Shown: positions 1-8,856 of the stretch, piece by piece
Numbering within the stretch: position 1 is the stretch's first letter
Layout: every line of letters begins with the position of its first letter
Source of the DNA: an uncultured Prevotellaceae bacterium
GTDB taxonomy: Bacteria > Bacteroidota > Bacteroidia > Bacteroidales > Muribaculaceae
Assembly (NCBI GenBank): GCA_947306175.1
Contig: CAMZFV010000011.1
Coordinates: forward strand, 1 to 64,000
Reading direction: 5' to 3'
Length of the DNA: 64,000 nucleotides
Program-made: the position numbers and the translations under genes
Notes under the pieces: generated by a model
The model's database searches: none
What the model saw: only the letters and a program-made list of their open reading frames with translations
What the model was told of the DNA's origin: nothing

Positions 1-50
1 GCATCAGCTTCCCAAGCTGAGGGCCGCGGGTTCGAGTCCCGTTTACCGCT
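1..50 (+). tRNA. tRNA-Gly (CCC), 3' part only
   Basis: The window opens inside the anticodon arm. A 5-bp anticodon stem (4-8 with 16-20) encloses a 7-base loop with anticodon CCC at 11-13, which reads the glycine codon GGG. A 5-base variable loop follows, then a T-arm (26-30 with 38-42) around TTCGAGT. The 3' acceptor strand is 43-49, and the discriminator base is T at 50, as is usual for bacterial glycine tRNAs. CCA is not encoded. The 5' acceptor strand and D-arm lie outside the window. Confidence 0.93.
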
Positions 51-54
51 CAAA

Positions 55-86
55 GCAGGTCATGGCGACGCCATGACCTGCGTTTT
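55..86 (+). terminator. Intrinsic terminator after tRNA-Gly
   Basis: A perfect 12-bp stem (55-66 with 70-81) with a 3-base loop is followed by GTTTT. It starts five bases after the tRNA and ends before the convergent antitoxin gene, so it probably ends the tRNA transcript. The T-run is short. Confidence 0.75.
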
Positions 87-128
87 AGTGCATTTATCGA
101 TGAAGATGTATGATTGTTTCGGTGTGGC

Positions 129-437
129 TTAAGCAGTTTCCAGCACTTGGGGCAATATGGCAAGGTCGAGTGCTTCTTCAATCTTGCACATAGTTTCTAT
201 TGAGAGGTTCTCGTGCCCTTTAAGGATGCGTGAGACATATTGCTGGCTGCACCCCATGCGCTCAGCCACTTCACGCTGTGTCAAACCCAACTCTTCCATC
301 TTGTCAAGCATCATCATGGCGATGTGTTGCGAATGACGTAGCCAGGATTTGTTTTCCTGTCGCCACTCAGCCCTTTCCCTCCATTTGGATGGAGTAGAAG
401 ATTGATGCTTTCTTAGGTTGTTTATAATCTCGCTCAT
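129..437 (-). CDS. XRE-family HTH antitoxin (HigA-like)
   Basis: This 102-residue protein has a Cro/C1-type helix-turn-helix at about residues 51-90, with the typical pattern LTQREVAERMGCSQQYVSRI. The N-terminal half is charged and may contact a toxin. It lies 12 bases downstream of a 199-residue gene on the same strand. Toxin first and antitoxin second is the order of HigBA-type modules. By analogy with that family it should neutralise the upstream product and repress the shared promoter. The HTH assignment is firm; the antitoxin role rests on context. Confidence 0.8.
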   Translation of the reverse strand: MSEIINNLRKHQSSTPSKWRERAEWRQENKSWLRHSQHIAMMMLDKMEELGLTQREVAERMGCSQQYVSRILKGHENLSIETMCKIEEALDLAILPQVLETA

Positions 438-449
438 AGTTCCTTTGTT

Positions 450-1049
450 TTATAATGTGTTGAGATAATCAATAAATCCATCATTGTCTATAATGCCTTC
501 ATTCAGTAAGAAATTACGCACTTGCTCTAGTTTGACTAGTTCAGCCTGGGTATGTTCACGTTCTGACATGGTGGCCGTCAATTTGATGGCACCGCCAGTA
601 ATGATGTAAACCCCCGTCACAAGTTTAATTGCATAAATGCGAAGCCATGAGGCGTGTCTCATCTGCCGTTTAAGTTTTGCCTTTTCTTTACCGAGCGTTG
701 TGTCCGCACTTCTATAGTTCTCAAGAGGACGGAAGATTGCGTCAAGGTCAGCATCAGGTGAAATATCCATGATGATGCACTGTAATCGTTCATTGTCCTC
801 AATTGTGTCTTTGATGGCTTGGTTAATGTCAGTAATCTTGAAATAAGCAGACAAGTCATCAATATTTGCCTTGAAGAAGGCTCGTAACCAAGTCACATCA
901 TTCCATTGTTCAAAAAGATTATATAAAGCGTTGTCGGCCTCTCCGTCATAACGTACAGCCCACAATCTTCCATCTTCTGTTATGTCGTCAAAAGTCATCA
1001 TCTCTTCATTATTTGCTGCAAAGATAATCACAACTTTTGAGTTGTACAA
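450..1049 (-). CDS. Probable toxin partner of the XRE antitoxin
   Basis: This 199-residue soluble protein has no clear hydrophobic segment. I recognise it only as the sort of long RelE/HigB-like partner often found upstream of XRE antitoxins in Bacteroidetes. No catalytic residues can be assigned by eye. The start is uncertain. The frame has a stop codon shortly upstream, so initiation must be at the TTG at 1047-1049 or further in, for example the ATG at 999-1001. TTG is preferred because it keeps the hydrophobic beta-strand segment VVIIFAA, which is a plausible fold element. The pair is probably one transcription unit with the downstream XRE gene. Confidence 0.6.
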   Translation of the reverse strand: MYNSKVVIIFAANNEEMMTFDDITEDGRLWAVRYDGEADNALYNLFEQWNDVTWLRAFFKANIDDLSAYFKITDINQAIKDTIEDNERLQCIIMDISPDADLDAIFRPLENYRSADTTLGKEKAKLKRQMRHASWLRIYAIKLVTGVYIITGGAIKLTATMSEREHTQAELVKLEQVRNFLLNEGIIDNDGFIDYLNTL

Positions 1050-1054
1050 CTTTT
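1030..1054 (-). promoter_or_regulatory. Candidate autoregulatory operator of the toxin-antitoxin pair
   Basis: A perfect 12-bp palindrome, AGTTGTACAACT, spans 1040-1051 and covers the toxin TTG start. It overlaps a direct repeat, ACAACTTTT, at 1030-1038 and 1046-1054. Antitoxins of the XRE type usually bind such palindromes in their own promoter. No TAnnTTTG box was found for this operon, so the promoter is not located. Confidence 0.45.
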
Positions 1055-1100
1055 AGATTGTATTTTTTGAAAAAGTTTAAAGAAATCGCTTTAATTTGAT

Positions 1101-1263
1101 CTGAAAACCAATTTAGCGAAAGAACCGCCAAACTGTCAACCTGATTTAGGCGAACCATAAAATATGTGTAAACCAACTTAGTTAATCGCTCACAAATCTG
1201 TCAACTGTTTTTAGGGAAAGACTCTTAGATCTGTCAAGTATTTCTAGGGAAAGATAATGGTTA
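1101..1263. repeat. Five degenerate tandem repeats, 32-33 bp period
   Basis: Units start at 1101, 1133, 1165, 1198 and 1231. The consensus is roughly CTGtcAAcc..ttTAGgGaAaGa followed by a variable AT-rich spacer of about 8 bases. The last two units share 19 of their first 24 bases; the third unit is the most diverged. Three helical turns per unit would put every copy on the same face of the DNA. The array fills the space between the divergent toxin operon and the promoter of the small gene at 1361, which suggests a multi-site binding region. It is not a CRISPR array because the whole unit repeats and no unique spacers exist. Confidence 0.7.
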
Positions 1264-1292
1264 TTTCTTGTTTTATGTTTCTTTAGAATTAT

Positions 1293-1328
1293 AGTGCCAA
1301 GATTTGGCACTGTGGTGTTCTACCTTTG
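1293..1328 (+). promoter_or_regulatory. Promoter with overlapping palindromic operator
   Basis: The -7 element TACCTTTG lies at 1321-1328. A perfect inverted repeat, AGTGCCAA-GAT-TTGGCACT (1293-1311), sits where the -33 element should be, so a bound regulator would block or contact RNA polymerase. The transcript would start about 25-28 bases before the ATG at 1361. Confidence 0.7.
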
Positions 1329-1360
1329 CAGTGTAATAACTAAACAAAGGAGGACAGATT

Positions 1361-1663
1361 ATGAACAAAAACATCAATTATGTAAGCTGTAGTGACAGGA
1401 TTTGTGCCACGCTTGAATGCAACGGCCGTTGTCTCGCCAATGTCAATGGAGTGGGTTTTAGCAGTTTGGAGGCCGTTAAGCGCGCGTTGCTTGACATGGC
1501 AGGCCGTTTTGTGGGAATGGCGGTTATCACGGTGCGCAATTGCACTCAGGGTTGGCGCGACGTCACGGCACTTGCCACCATGCGTCGCCCACTGGCTGCT
1601 CCCGCCCCAGTGCCCTCGATGCCCCGTATCGGATCACAGTATATCATTCCCTGGGCATCTTAA
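1361..1663 (+). CDS. Small Cys-containing protein of unknown function
   Basis: This 100-residue protein is preceded by a good Shine-Dalgarno site (AAAGGAGGA, 1346-1354), which is rare in this genome and fixes the ATG. Four cysteines cluster near the N-terminus (residues 10-24), in the order SCSDRIC then ECNGRC. There is no signal peptide or membrane segment. The C-terminal third is rich in Pro and Ala and ends IPWAS. I recognise no family. The strong promoter, operator palindrome, ribosome site and repeat array upstream all point to tightly controlled, high-level expression. The Cys cluster could bind metal, but this is only a guess. Confidence 0.65.
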   Translation: MNKNINYVSCSDRICATLECNGRCLANVNGVGFSSLEAVKRALLDMAGRFVGMAVITVRNCTQGWRDVTALATMRRPLAAPAPVPSMPRIGSQYIIPWAS

Positions 1664-1708
1664 TATTATAATGTATCCTTATGGATGTCATGATTGGAGA
1701 AAAAGTTG

Positions 1709-1716
1709 TAAATTTG
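1709..1716 (+). promoter_or_regulatory. -7 element for the ADP-ribosylglycohydrolase operon
   Basis: TAAATTTG lies 22 bases before the ATG at 1739, giving a leader of about 18 bases. It would also drive the overlapping methyltransferase gene. Confidence 0.6.
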
Positions 1717-1738
1717 CCATCGTTAAACAAGATTTGAA

Positions 1739-2548
1739 ATGAAAGGAATTATTGGAGCTATAGCCGGCGATGTCATAGGGTCGGCCTACGAGTTTAACCC
1801 GACGCGGGAATACAACTTCGAGTTGTTCACTCCCGATAGCACGTTTACTGACGACACAGTGCTCACAATGGCCAATGCGCAGTGGTTGCTTGAGGACGAG
1901 CAGCACACGCATGAGAAACTGGTTCGCATCATGCTGGACTGGTGCTGGAAATATCCCGATAGGGGTTATGGCGGCCGTTTTGCCCGTTGGATTCACGATA
2001 CAGATCCTCAACCGTATAACTCATTCGGTAACGGGTCGGCGATGCGTGTGAGCCCTGTGGGCTACTATGCCAAGACACTCGACGAAGCGCTTGAATTGGC
2101 CAAAATCTCAGCTGAGGTGACCCACAACCACCCCGAGGGTATCAAGGGCGCCCAGGCAACGGCAGCCGCCATTTTTCTTGCACGTCAGGGCTGGTCTAAG
2201 CAAGATATCCGCTACTATGTGGAAAAGACCTTCAACTATGACCTGTCGCGCACTTTGGAAGAGATCCGTCCGACGTTCACCTTTGACGAGACTTGCCAGC
2301 GCACAGTCCCTGAGGCTATCACCTGCTTTATGGAGGGGAAGGACTACGAGGACGTGGTGCGTCTCTCTGTTGCCCTTGCCGGCGACGCCGACACGATTGC
2401 TGCGATTGCGGGATCCATCACATCGGCAGTCGATGAGGTGCCAAATGAGATATCACAACCTGTCATTGCCTTATTGAACGAAGAATTGTGTACAACCTTG
2501 CTGCGATTCAATGAATTGGTGGCAAAAAGAGAACAAAAAGCGATATGA
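1739..2548 (+). CDS. ADP-ribosylglycohydrolase family protein
   Basis: This 269-residue protein is in the ARH/DraG family, which removes ADP-ribose from protein or small-molecule acceptors using two Mg2+ ions. The metal-binding signatures are in the expected order: GDVIGSAYE at 10-18, FTDDTVL at 36-42, NGSAMRVSP at 98-106 and GDADTIAAIAG near 215-225. Length is normal for the family. The stop overlaps the next start (ATGA), so it is probably co-translated with the SpoU methyltransferase. The substrate cannot be told; no DraT-like transferase is nearby, so a general repair or nucleoside-related role is as likely as regulation. Confidence 0.9.
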   Translation: MKGIIGAIAGDVIGSAYEFNPTREYNFELFTPDSTFTDDTVLTMANAQWLLEDEQHTHEKLVRIMLDWCWKYPDRGYGGRFARWIHDTDPQPYNSFGNGSAMRVSPVGYYAKTLDEALELAKISAEVTHNHPEGIKGAQATAAAIFLARQGWSKQDIRYYVEKTFNYDLSRTLEEIRPTFTFDETCQRTVPEAITCFMEGKDYEDVVRLSVALAGDADTIAAIAGSITSAVDEVPNEISQPVIALLNEELCTTLLRFNELVAKREQKAI

Positions 2549-3294
2549 TGGACATGAACAATGGCATCCTCAAGGTTGTCAGAAGCCTGGCTGCCAAGAA
2601 GTACCGTGATGATGAAGGCCTGTTTGTCGCCGAGGGCACTAAGTGTGTGCGTGACACATGGAACCACTTCAACTGCCGATGGCTGATTGCCAAGCGCTCG
2701 TGGTATGACCAGTGCGGCACCGCCGAACACTATGATAAGATCGTGTTTGCCAACGGTCAACAGATGGCGCGTATCTCGCAGTTTGACACGCCCAGCGATG
2801 TCATTGCCGTCTATGAGAAACCTGAGGATGTCATCGACACTGAACGGGTGGCCAAGAGCCTGAATATTGTCCTTGACAACATCCAGGACCCAGGCAATCT
2901 GGGTACCATCATCCGTCTTGCCGACTGGTTTGGCATCCGTGATATATTTGCCAGCAAAACAACGGTGGATGTCTATAACCACAAGGTGGTGCAGGCAACG
3001 ATGGGCGCTATTGCCCGTGTCAAGGTGCACTATGGCGACTTGGAGGCACTCTTTGAAGAGTACCCCGACTTGCCTGTTTATGGCACTTTCCTCGACGGCA
3101 AGGACATTTACAAGAGCGAATTGGGCAAGACAGGCTTTGTCGTGTTCGGTAACGAGGGGCAGGGCATTGGTGTAAAGGTCGCTAAGCATGTGGACCAGCG
3201 CTTGCTCATCCCCAAAGCCAAGACAGCAGGCAGCGAGTCGCTTAACGTGGGCGTGGCCGCAGCCATCACCATCAGCGAGTTCTTCCGCCGATAA
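2545..3294 (+). CDS. TrmH/SpoU-family RNA 2'-O-methyltransferase
   Basis: This 249-residue protein has an N-terminal substrate-binding domain of about 95 residues and a C-terminal SPOUT methyltransferase domain. The three SpoU motifs are visible: the N...R motif around 107-124 (DNIQDPGNLGTIIR), GNEGQGI near 202-208, and SLNVGVAAAI near 232-241. It uses S-adenosylmethionine to methylate ribose 2'-OH in rRNA or tRNA; the target base is unknown. The start overlaps the preceding stop as ATGATG, so either ATG (2545 or 2548) may be used. It may be translationally coupled to the upstream gene. Confidence 0.92.
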   Translation: MMDMNNGILKVVRSLAAKKYRDDEGLFVAEGTKCVRDTWNHFNCRWLIAKRSWYDQCGTAEHYDKIVFANGQQMARISQFDTPSDVIAVYEKPEDVIDTERVAKSLNIVLDNIQDPGNLGTIIRLADWFGIRDIFASKTTVDVYNHKVVQATMGAIARVKVHYGDLEALFEEYPDLPVYGTFLDGKDIYKSELGKTGFVVFGNEGQGIGVKVAKHVDQRLLIPKAKTAGSESLNVGVAAAITISEFFRR

Positions 3295-3333
3295 AAGCTT
3301 CCAGTAATTTCAAAAAATCCAGTTGATCCAACC

Positions 3334-4719
3334 ATGGCCAAGCAACAAGTCAAGACCACGTTCTTCTGCAAGAATTGCGGCAACGAGTCACCCAAGTGGC
3401 TCGGCAAGTGCCCTGCCTGCGGCGAATGGAACACCTATATCGAAGAGCCCAAAGCCCCCAAGTCCTCCCCGTCACGTTACGTAGGAGCGGGGGAGGGTAG
3501 CCACAAGGTGGTGGAACCCGTCAAAATCTCAGAGATATCTGCCGAGGACCAGCCACGCATCAACCTGCCTAGTGGTGAACTGAACCGCGTATTGGGTGGC
3601 GGCCTTGTGCCAGGCAGCATTGTGTTGCTGGGTGGCGAGCCCGGCATCGGCAAATCCACGTTAGTGCTGCAAAATGTGCTGCGCATCCGTTCGCGCCGCG
3701 TCCTCTACGTCTCGGGCGAGGAGAGTCCGCAGCAGTTGAGGATGCGTGCCGACCGCATTGCGGGCGGGCGCATGGACTGTGAGTGCTACTTGTTGTGCGA
3801 GACCTCGCTGGACAACATTTTCAACAGCATACGCTCGTTTCAGCCAGGTCTCATCATTGTGGATTCCATCCAGACCATCGCCAATGAGCAGTTGGAGAGT
3901 GCTCCAGGCAGCGTGACTCAGGTGCGTGAATGTGCTGCCGCATTCCAGCGCTATGCCAAGGAGACCTACACGCCCGTCATTCTCATCGGCCACATCAACA
4001 AGGAGGGCAGCATCGCCGGTCCTAAGGTGCTTGAGCACATCGTGGATGCCGTTATCCAGTTTGAAGGCGACCGCAACTACCTCTACCGCATCCTGCGCCC
4101 CATTAAAAACCGATTTGGTAACACCAATGAGATTGGTATCTATGAGATGAAGGAGGACGGCTTGCGCGAGGTCACCAATCCCAGCGAACTGCTATTGAGC
4201 GACCGTGACAGTGAATTGTCAGGTACCGCCATCGGTGTGACTATTGATGGCATGAGGCCCTTCCTCATCGAGGTGCAGGCGCTGGTGAGCACTGCTGCCT
4301 ATGGTACGGCTCAACGTTCTGTCACGGGCTTTGACCAACGTCGCATGAACATGTTGCTGGCCGTGCTTGAAAAGCGCCTCGGATTCAAGTTGGCACAGAA
4401 GGATGTCTTTCTCAACATCGTGGGCGGCATCAAGGTGAACGACCCGGCCCTTGACCTGGCCGTCATCAGTGCCATCCTGTCGTCTAACGTTGATATGGCT
4501 ATCAATACGGGTGTCTGCTTTGCGGGTGAAGTGGGCCTGTCAGGCGAGATCCGTCAAGTGACACGATGTGAGCAGCGTGTTACCGAAGCCCAGAAGCTGG
4601 GTTTTGAAACCATCATCATACCTAAGAACAACCTCAAGGGTGTGAAGCGTGACAACTGGACGATTAGGGTCGTCGAGGTTGCCCGTGTCGAGGACGCATT
4701 CCGCTACCTCTTTGGGTGA
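3334..4719 (+). CDS. radA: DNA repair protein RadA
   Basis: This 461-residue protein has all RadA parts in order. An N-terminal C4 zinc finger (CKNC...CPAC, residues 11-30) comes first. A RecA-like ATPase with Walker A GGEPGIGKST near 98-107 follows, then the RadA-specific KNRFG near 258-262, and a C-terminal Lon-protease-like domain. In other bacteria RadA/Sms drives branch migration of recombination intermediates. It follows the methyltransferase by 39 bases with no visible promoter, so it may be read as the third gene of the same unit. Confidence 0.97.
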   Translation: MAKQQVKTTFFCKNCGNESPKWLGKCPACGEWNTYIEEPKAPKSSPSRYVGAGEGSHKVVEPVKISEISAEDQPRINLPSGELNRVLGGGLVPGSIVLLGGEPGIGKSTLVLQNVLRIRSRRVLYVSGEESPQQLRMRADRIAGGRMDCECYLLCETSLDNIFNSIRSFQPGLIIVDSIQTIANEQLESAPGSVTQVRECAAAFQRYAKETYTPVILIGHINKEGSIAGPKVLEHIVDAVIQFEGDRNYLYRILRPIKNRFGNTNEIGIYEMKEDGLREVTNPSELLLSDRDSELSGTAIGVTIDGMRPFLIEVQALVSTAAYGTAQRSVTGFDQRRMNMLLAVLEKRLGFKLAQKDVFLNIVGGIKVNDPALDLAVISAILSSNVDMAINTGVCFAGEVGLSGEIRQVTRCEQRVTEAQKLGFETIIIPKNNLKGVKRDNWTIRVVEVARVEDAFRYLFG

Positions 4720-4756
4720 GCCCGTTGCGCCTCAACGTAAAAAAGAGTGAATTCTT

Positions 4757-4787
4757 TTTGTCCTGTCCCCGCGTTGCACTACCTTTG
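4757..4787 (+). promoter_or_regulatory. Bacteroidetes-type promoter, both elements
   Basis: TTTG at 4757-4760 and TACCTTTG at 4780-4787 are separated by 19 bases, an almost ideal match. It drives the acyltransferase gene with a leader of about 30 bases. Confidence 0.8.
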
Positions 4788-4823
4788 CCGCCGGCAATTA
4801 TGTAAAAACATCATTGACATAGA

Positions 4824-5795
4824 ATGAGAGAGAGGAATATTGGGATTGATATCCTGAAGTTTATAGCGATATTATTTATCACCAACTCGCACATGGGCTT
4901 GTTGTATGGCAAGTATGCCGCATTGGCTACTGGCGGCGCAATGGGTAACGCGTTGTTCTTCTTCTGCTCTGGTTTCACCCTGTTCTTGAAACCCTTCAAT
5001 GGTGTGCTTGGCTTCCCCAACTGGTACAAAAAACGCATCAATCGCATTTATCCCTCGGTATTTGCCATTGCTATAGTCCTGTGCACATTCTTTGACGAGT
5101 GGCATACCATCAACGACATTATTATTAATGGTGGCAGGTGGTTTGTGACACTCATCATGGTTTATTATGTGTTCCTATATTTTATTGGGGTATTCTTCCG
5201 CGATAAGCTGAACTGGGTCATGGCGTTTGCCATATTGGCCACGATAGTGTGGTTCTATGTTACTGGCATGACATATCCATTTGCCGACGATGGCTTGTCG
5301 AGCAAGTGGTTCCTGTATTTCATGTTCATGCTATTAGGATCCAAAATGGGTATGATTGACACCAGCAAACAGGAGAAGTATCAATGGCGTAACCTGATAC
5401 TTGTGATCTTGAGCATCGTTGCGTACTATGTGTTTGTCACCTTGACCATCAGGAACCAAAGCATCCATTTCCTCCACATCTTTGCCTTTATCCCCTTGTT
5501 GACGATGACTTATTTCTTCTATTTGTGGGCCAATGGCGCACTGGCCAAGTCAATCTACAACAATCCTGTGGGGAACTTCATTATTCGGTTTATCGGTGGC
5601 ATGTGCCTGGAGATTTATCTCATCCAGAATTGCCTTTATACCGACAAGATGAACTTCCTGTTCCCCCTCAACTTGCTGATCATGTTCTGTATCATCGTCG
5701 TGGCTGCCTATTTGTTGAGGTGCTTTGCCCGACTGATTTCCCAGACGTTTAAGGAGGCCCCCTACGACTGGAAAAAGATGGTTAGCCTCTATTAA
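4824..5795 (+). CDS. Membrane acyltransferase, acyltransferase-3 family
   Basis: This 323-residue polytopic membrane protein has about ten hydrophobic segments. The family signature is at the N-terminus: RNIGIDILKFIAILFITNSH, where the Asp/His pair corresponds to the residues implicated in acyl transfer. A second typical feature is FFFCSGF near residue 50. Family members move acetyl or other acyl groups onto extracytoplasmic sugars such as capsule, O-antigen or peptidoglycan. No glycan-synthesis genes are nearby, so the acceptor is unknown. It has its own strong promoter and faces the feo operon convergently. Confidence 0.88.
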   Translation: MRERNIGIDILKFIAILFITNSHMGLLYGKYAALATGGAMGNALFFFCSGFTLFLKPFNGVLGFPNWYKKRINRIYPSVFAIAIVLCTFFDEWHTINDIIINGGRWFVTLIMVYYVFLYFIGVFFRDKLNWVMAFAILATIVWFYVTGMTYPFADDGLSSKWFLYFMFMLLGSKMGMIDTSKQEKYQWRNLILVILSIVAYYVFVTLTIRNQSIHFLHIFAFIPLLTMTYFFYLWANGALAKSIYNNPVGNFIIRFIGGMCLEIYLIQNCLYTDKMNFLFPLNLLIMFCIIVVAAYLLRCFARLISQTFKEAPYDWKKMVSLY

Positions 5796-5813
5796 CGCAT
5801 TCTCTGCTTGTTG

Positions 5814-5993
5814 TCACTCTTTGGTCTGGTACTCTTTACCAGGCTTGTGCTTGCTTTTGCAGTTCTTGCCACATCCGCAACCACAGTCACCATGGCCTCG
5901 TGTAGTCTTGATCACGCGACGCAAAACATACACGAGCGCAATGGCAACAATGCCAAGCACCACAATTGTCTCGATAATAGCAGTTGTTGTCAT
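5814..5993 (-). CDS. FeoB-associated small Cys-rich membrane protein
   Basis: A 59-residue gene starting 12 bases after the feoB stop. Residues 8-24 form one hydrophobic helix. A basic stretch (RRVIK) follows, and then a cytosolic Cys cluster, CGCGCGKNC, at 37-45. This layout matches the small 'FeoB-associated Cys-rich' family found next to feoB in several phyla. It is thought to assist Fe(II) transfer or FeoB assembly, though its role is not well established. Translation from the ATG at 5991-5993 to the TGA at 5814-5816 is unbroken. It converges with the acyltransferase, leaving 18 bases between stops. Confidence 0.88.
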   Translation of the reverse strand: MTTTAIIETIVVLGIVAIALVYVLRRVIKTTRGHGDCGCGCGKNCKSKHKPGKEYQTKE

Positions 5994-6005
5994 ATACTCC
6001 TTGTT

Positions 6006-8384
<2,379 letters not shown>

Positions 8385-8411
8385 GTCGTTTTGATAGTTT
8401 ATTCCATGATG

Positions 8412-8419
8412 CAAAATTA
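8412..8419 (-). promoter_or_regulatory. -7 element of the feo operon
   Basis: TAATTTTG reads on the minus strand, about 28 bases before the chosen feoB ATG. It decides the start codon, because the more upstream GTG would not be transcribed. Confidence 0.7.
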
Positions 8420-8473
8420 CTGCCACCTATAATGCTAGGCAATCCCTTTTTTTGAGGTTTTATATCAAAAAAC

Positions 8474-8493
8474 TATCCCCATTTATGGGGATA
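8474..8493. promoter_or_regulatory. Perfect 9-bp inverted repeat upstream of feo
   Basis: TATCCCCAT (8474-8482) and ATGGGGATA (8485-8493) form a perfect dyad with a 2-base centre, about 55 bases upstream of the feo -7 box. It does not resemble the standard Fur box. It could be an activator site or a small hairpin of another transcript. The rest of 8520-8690 is AT-rich with short TTTTCGATTA-like repeats and no recognisable gene. Confidence 0.45.
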
Positions 8494-8698
8494 TAGGGGC
8501 TTCAAATCGCGGTTAAATCTTAATGTATGTTAAAATCGACTTTTCGATTAAACTTTTCGATTATTTGCTAGTCAATACTACGACTTCAATGAAGAATTAA
8601 ACGCTTCAAACGAATAAAACTGACTTTTTCTTAATAATAAAACACTTCAACCTTGTGCCGAACTGCTGACGAAGCATCACTAGACACAGAACATATAG

Positions 8699-8736
8699 GT
8701 CCCGATTGACGAATTTAGTCTCGGGACTTTTGTTTT
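8699..8736 (+). terminator. Intrinsic terminator with no gene upstream
   Basis: GTCCCGA (8699-8705) pairs with TCGGGAC (8721-8727), followed by TTTTGTTTT. No plus-strand gene ends nearby, because feoB points away. The terminator may therefore end a small RNA from the 8500-8700 interval. Confidence 0.6.
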
Positions 8737-8821
8737 GCCCATTCAACTCGTCTCATATGGTTTTTTGCGGGATAGTATGAAAAATTAGCGTCATGATGGG
8801 TATATTTTGGAAATCGTTTGC

Positions 8822-8829
8822 TATATTTG
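8822..8829 (+). promoter_or_regulatory. -7 element for the GntP permease gene
   Basis: TATATTTG lies 28 bases before the ATG at 8857. It rules out the in-frame TTG at 8818 as the start. Confidence 0.6.
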
Positions 8830-8856
8830 CCACAGTATTTGATAATCAATAATGCT

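Noticed and set aside
1101..1263. CRISPR array
   Set aside because: Whole 32-33 bp units are similar, with only short variable ends; no constant repeat plus unique spacers, and no cas gene is present.
8385..8426. Extended feoB start at the GTG 8426
   Set aside because: The -7 box lies at 8412-8419, so this codon would precede the transcript.
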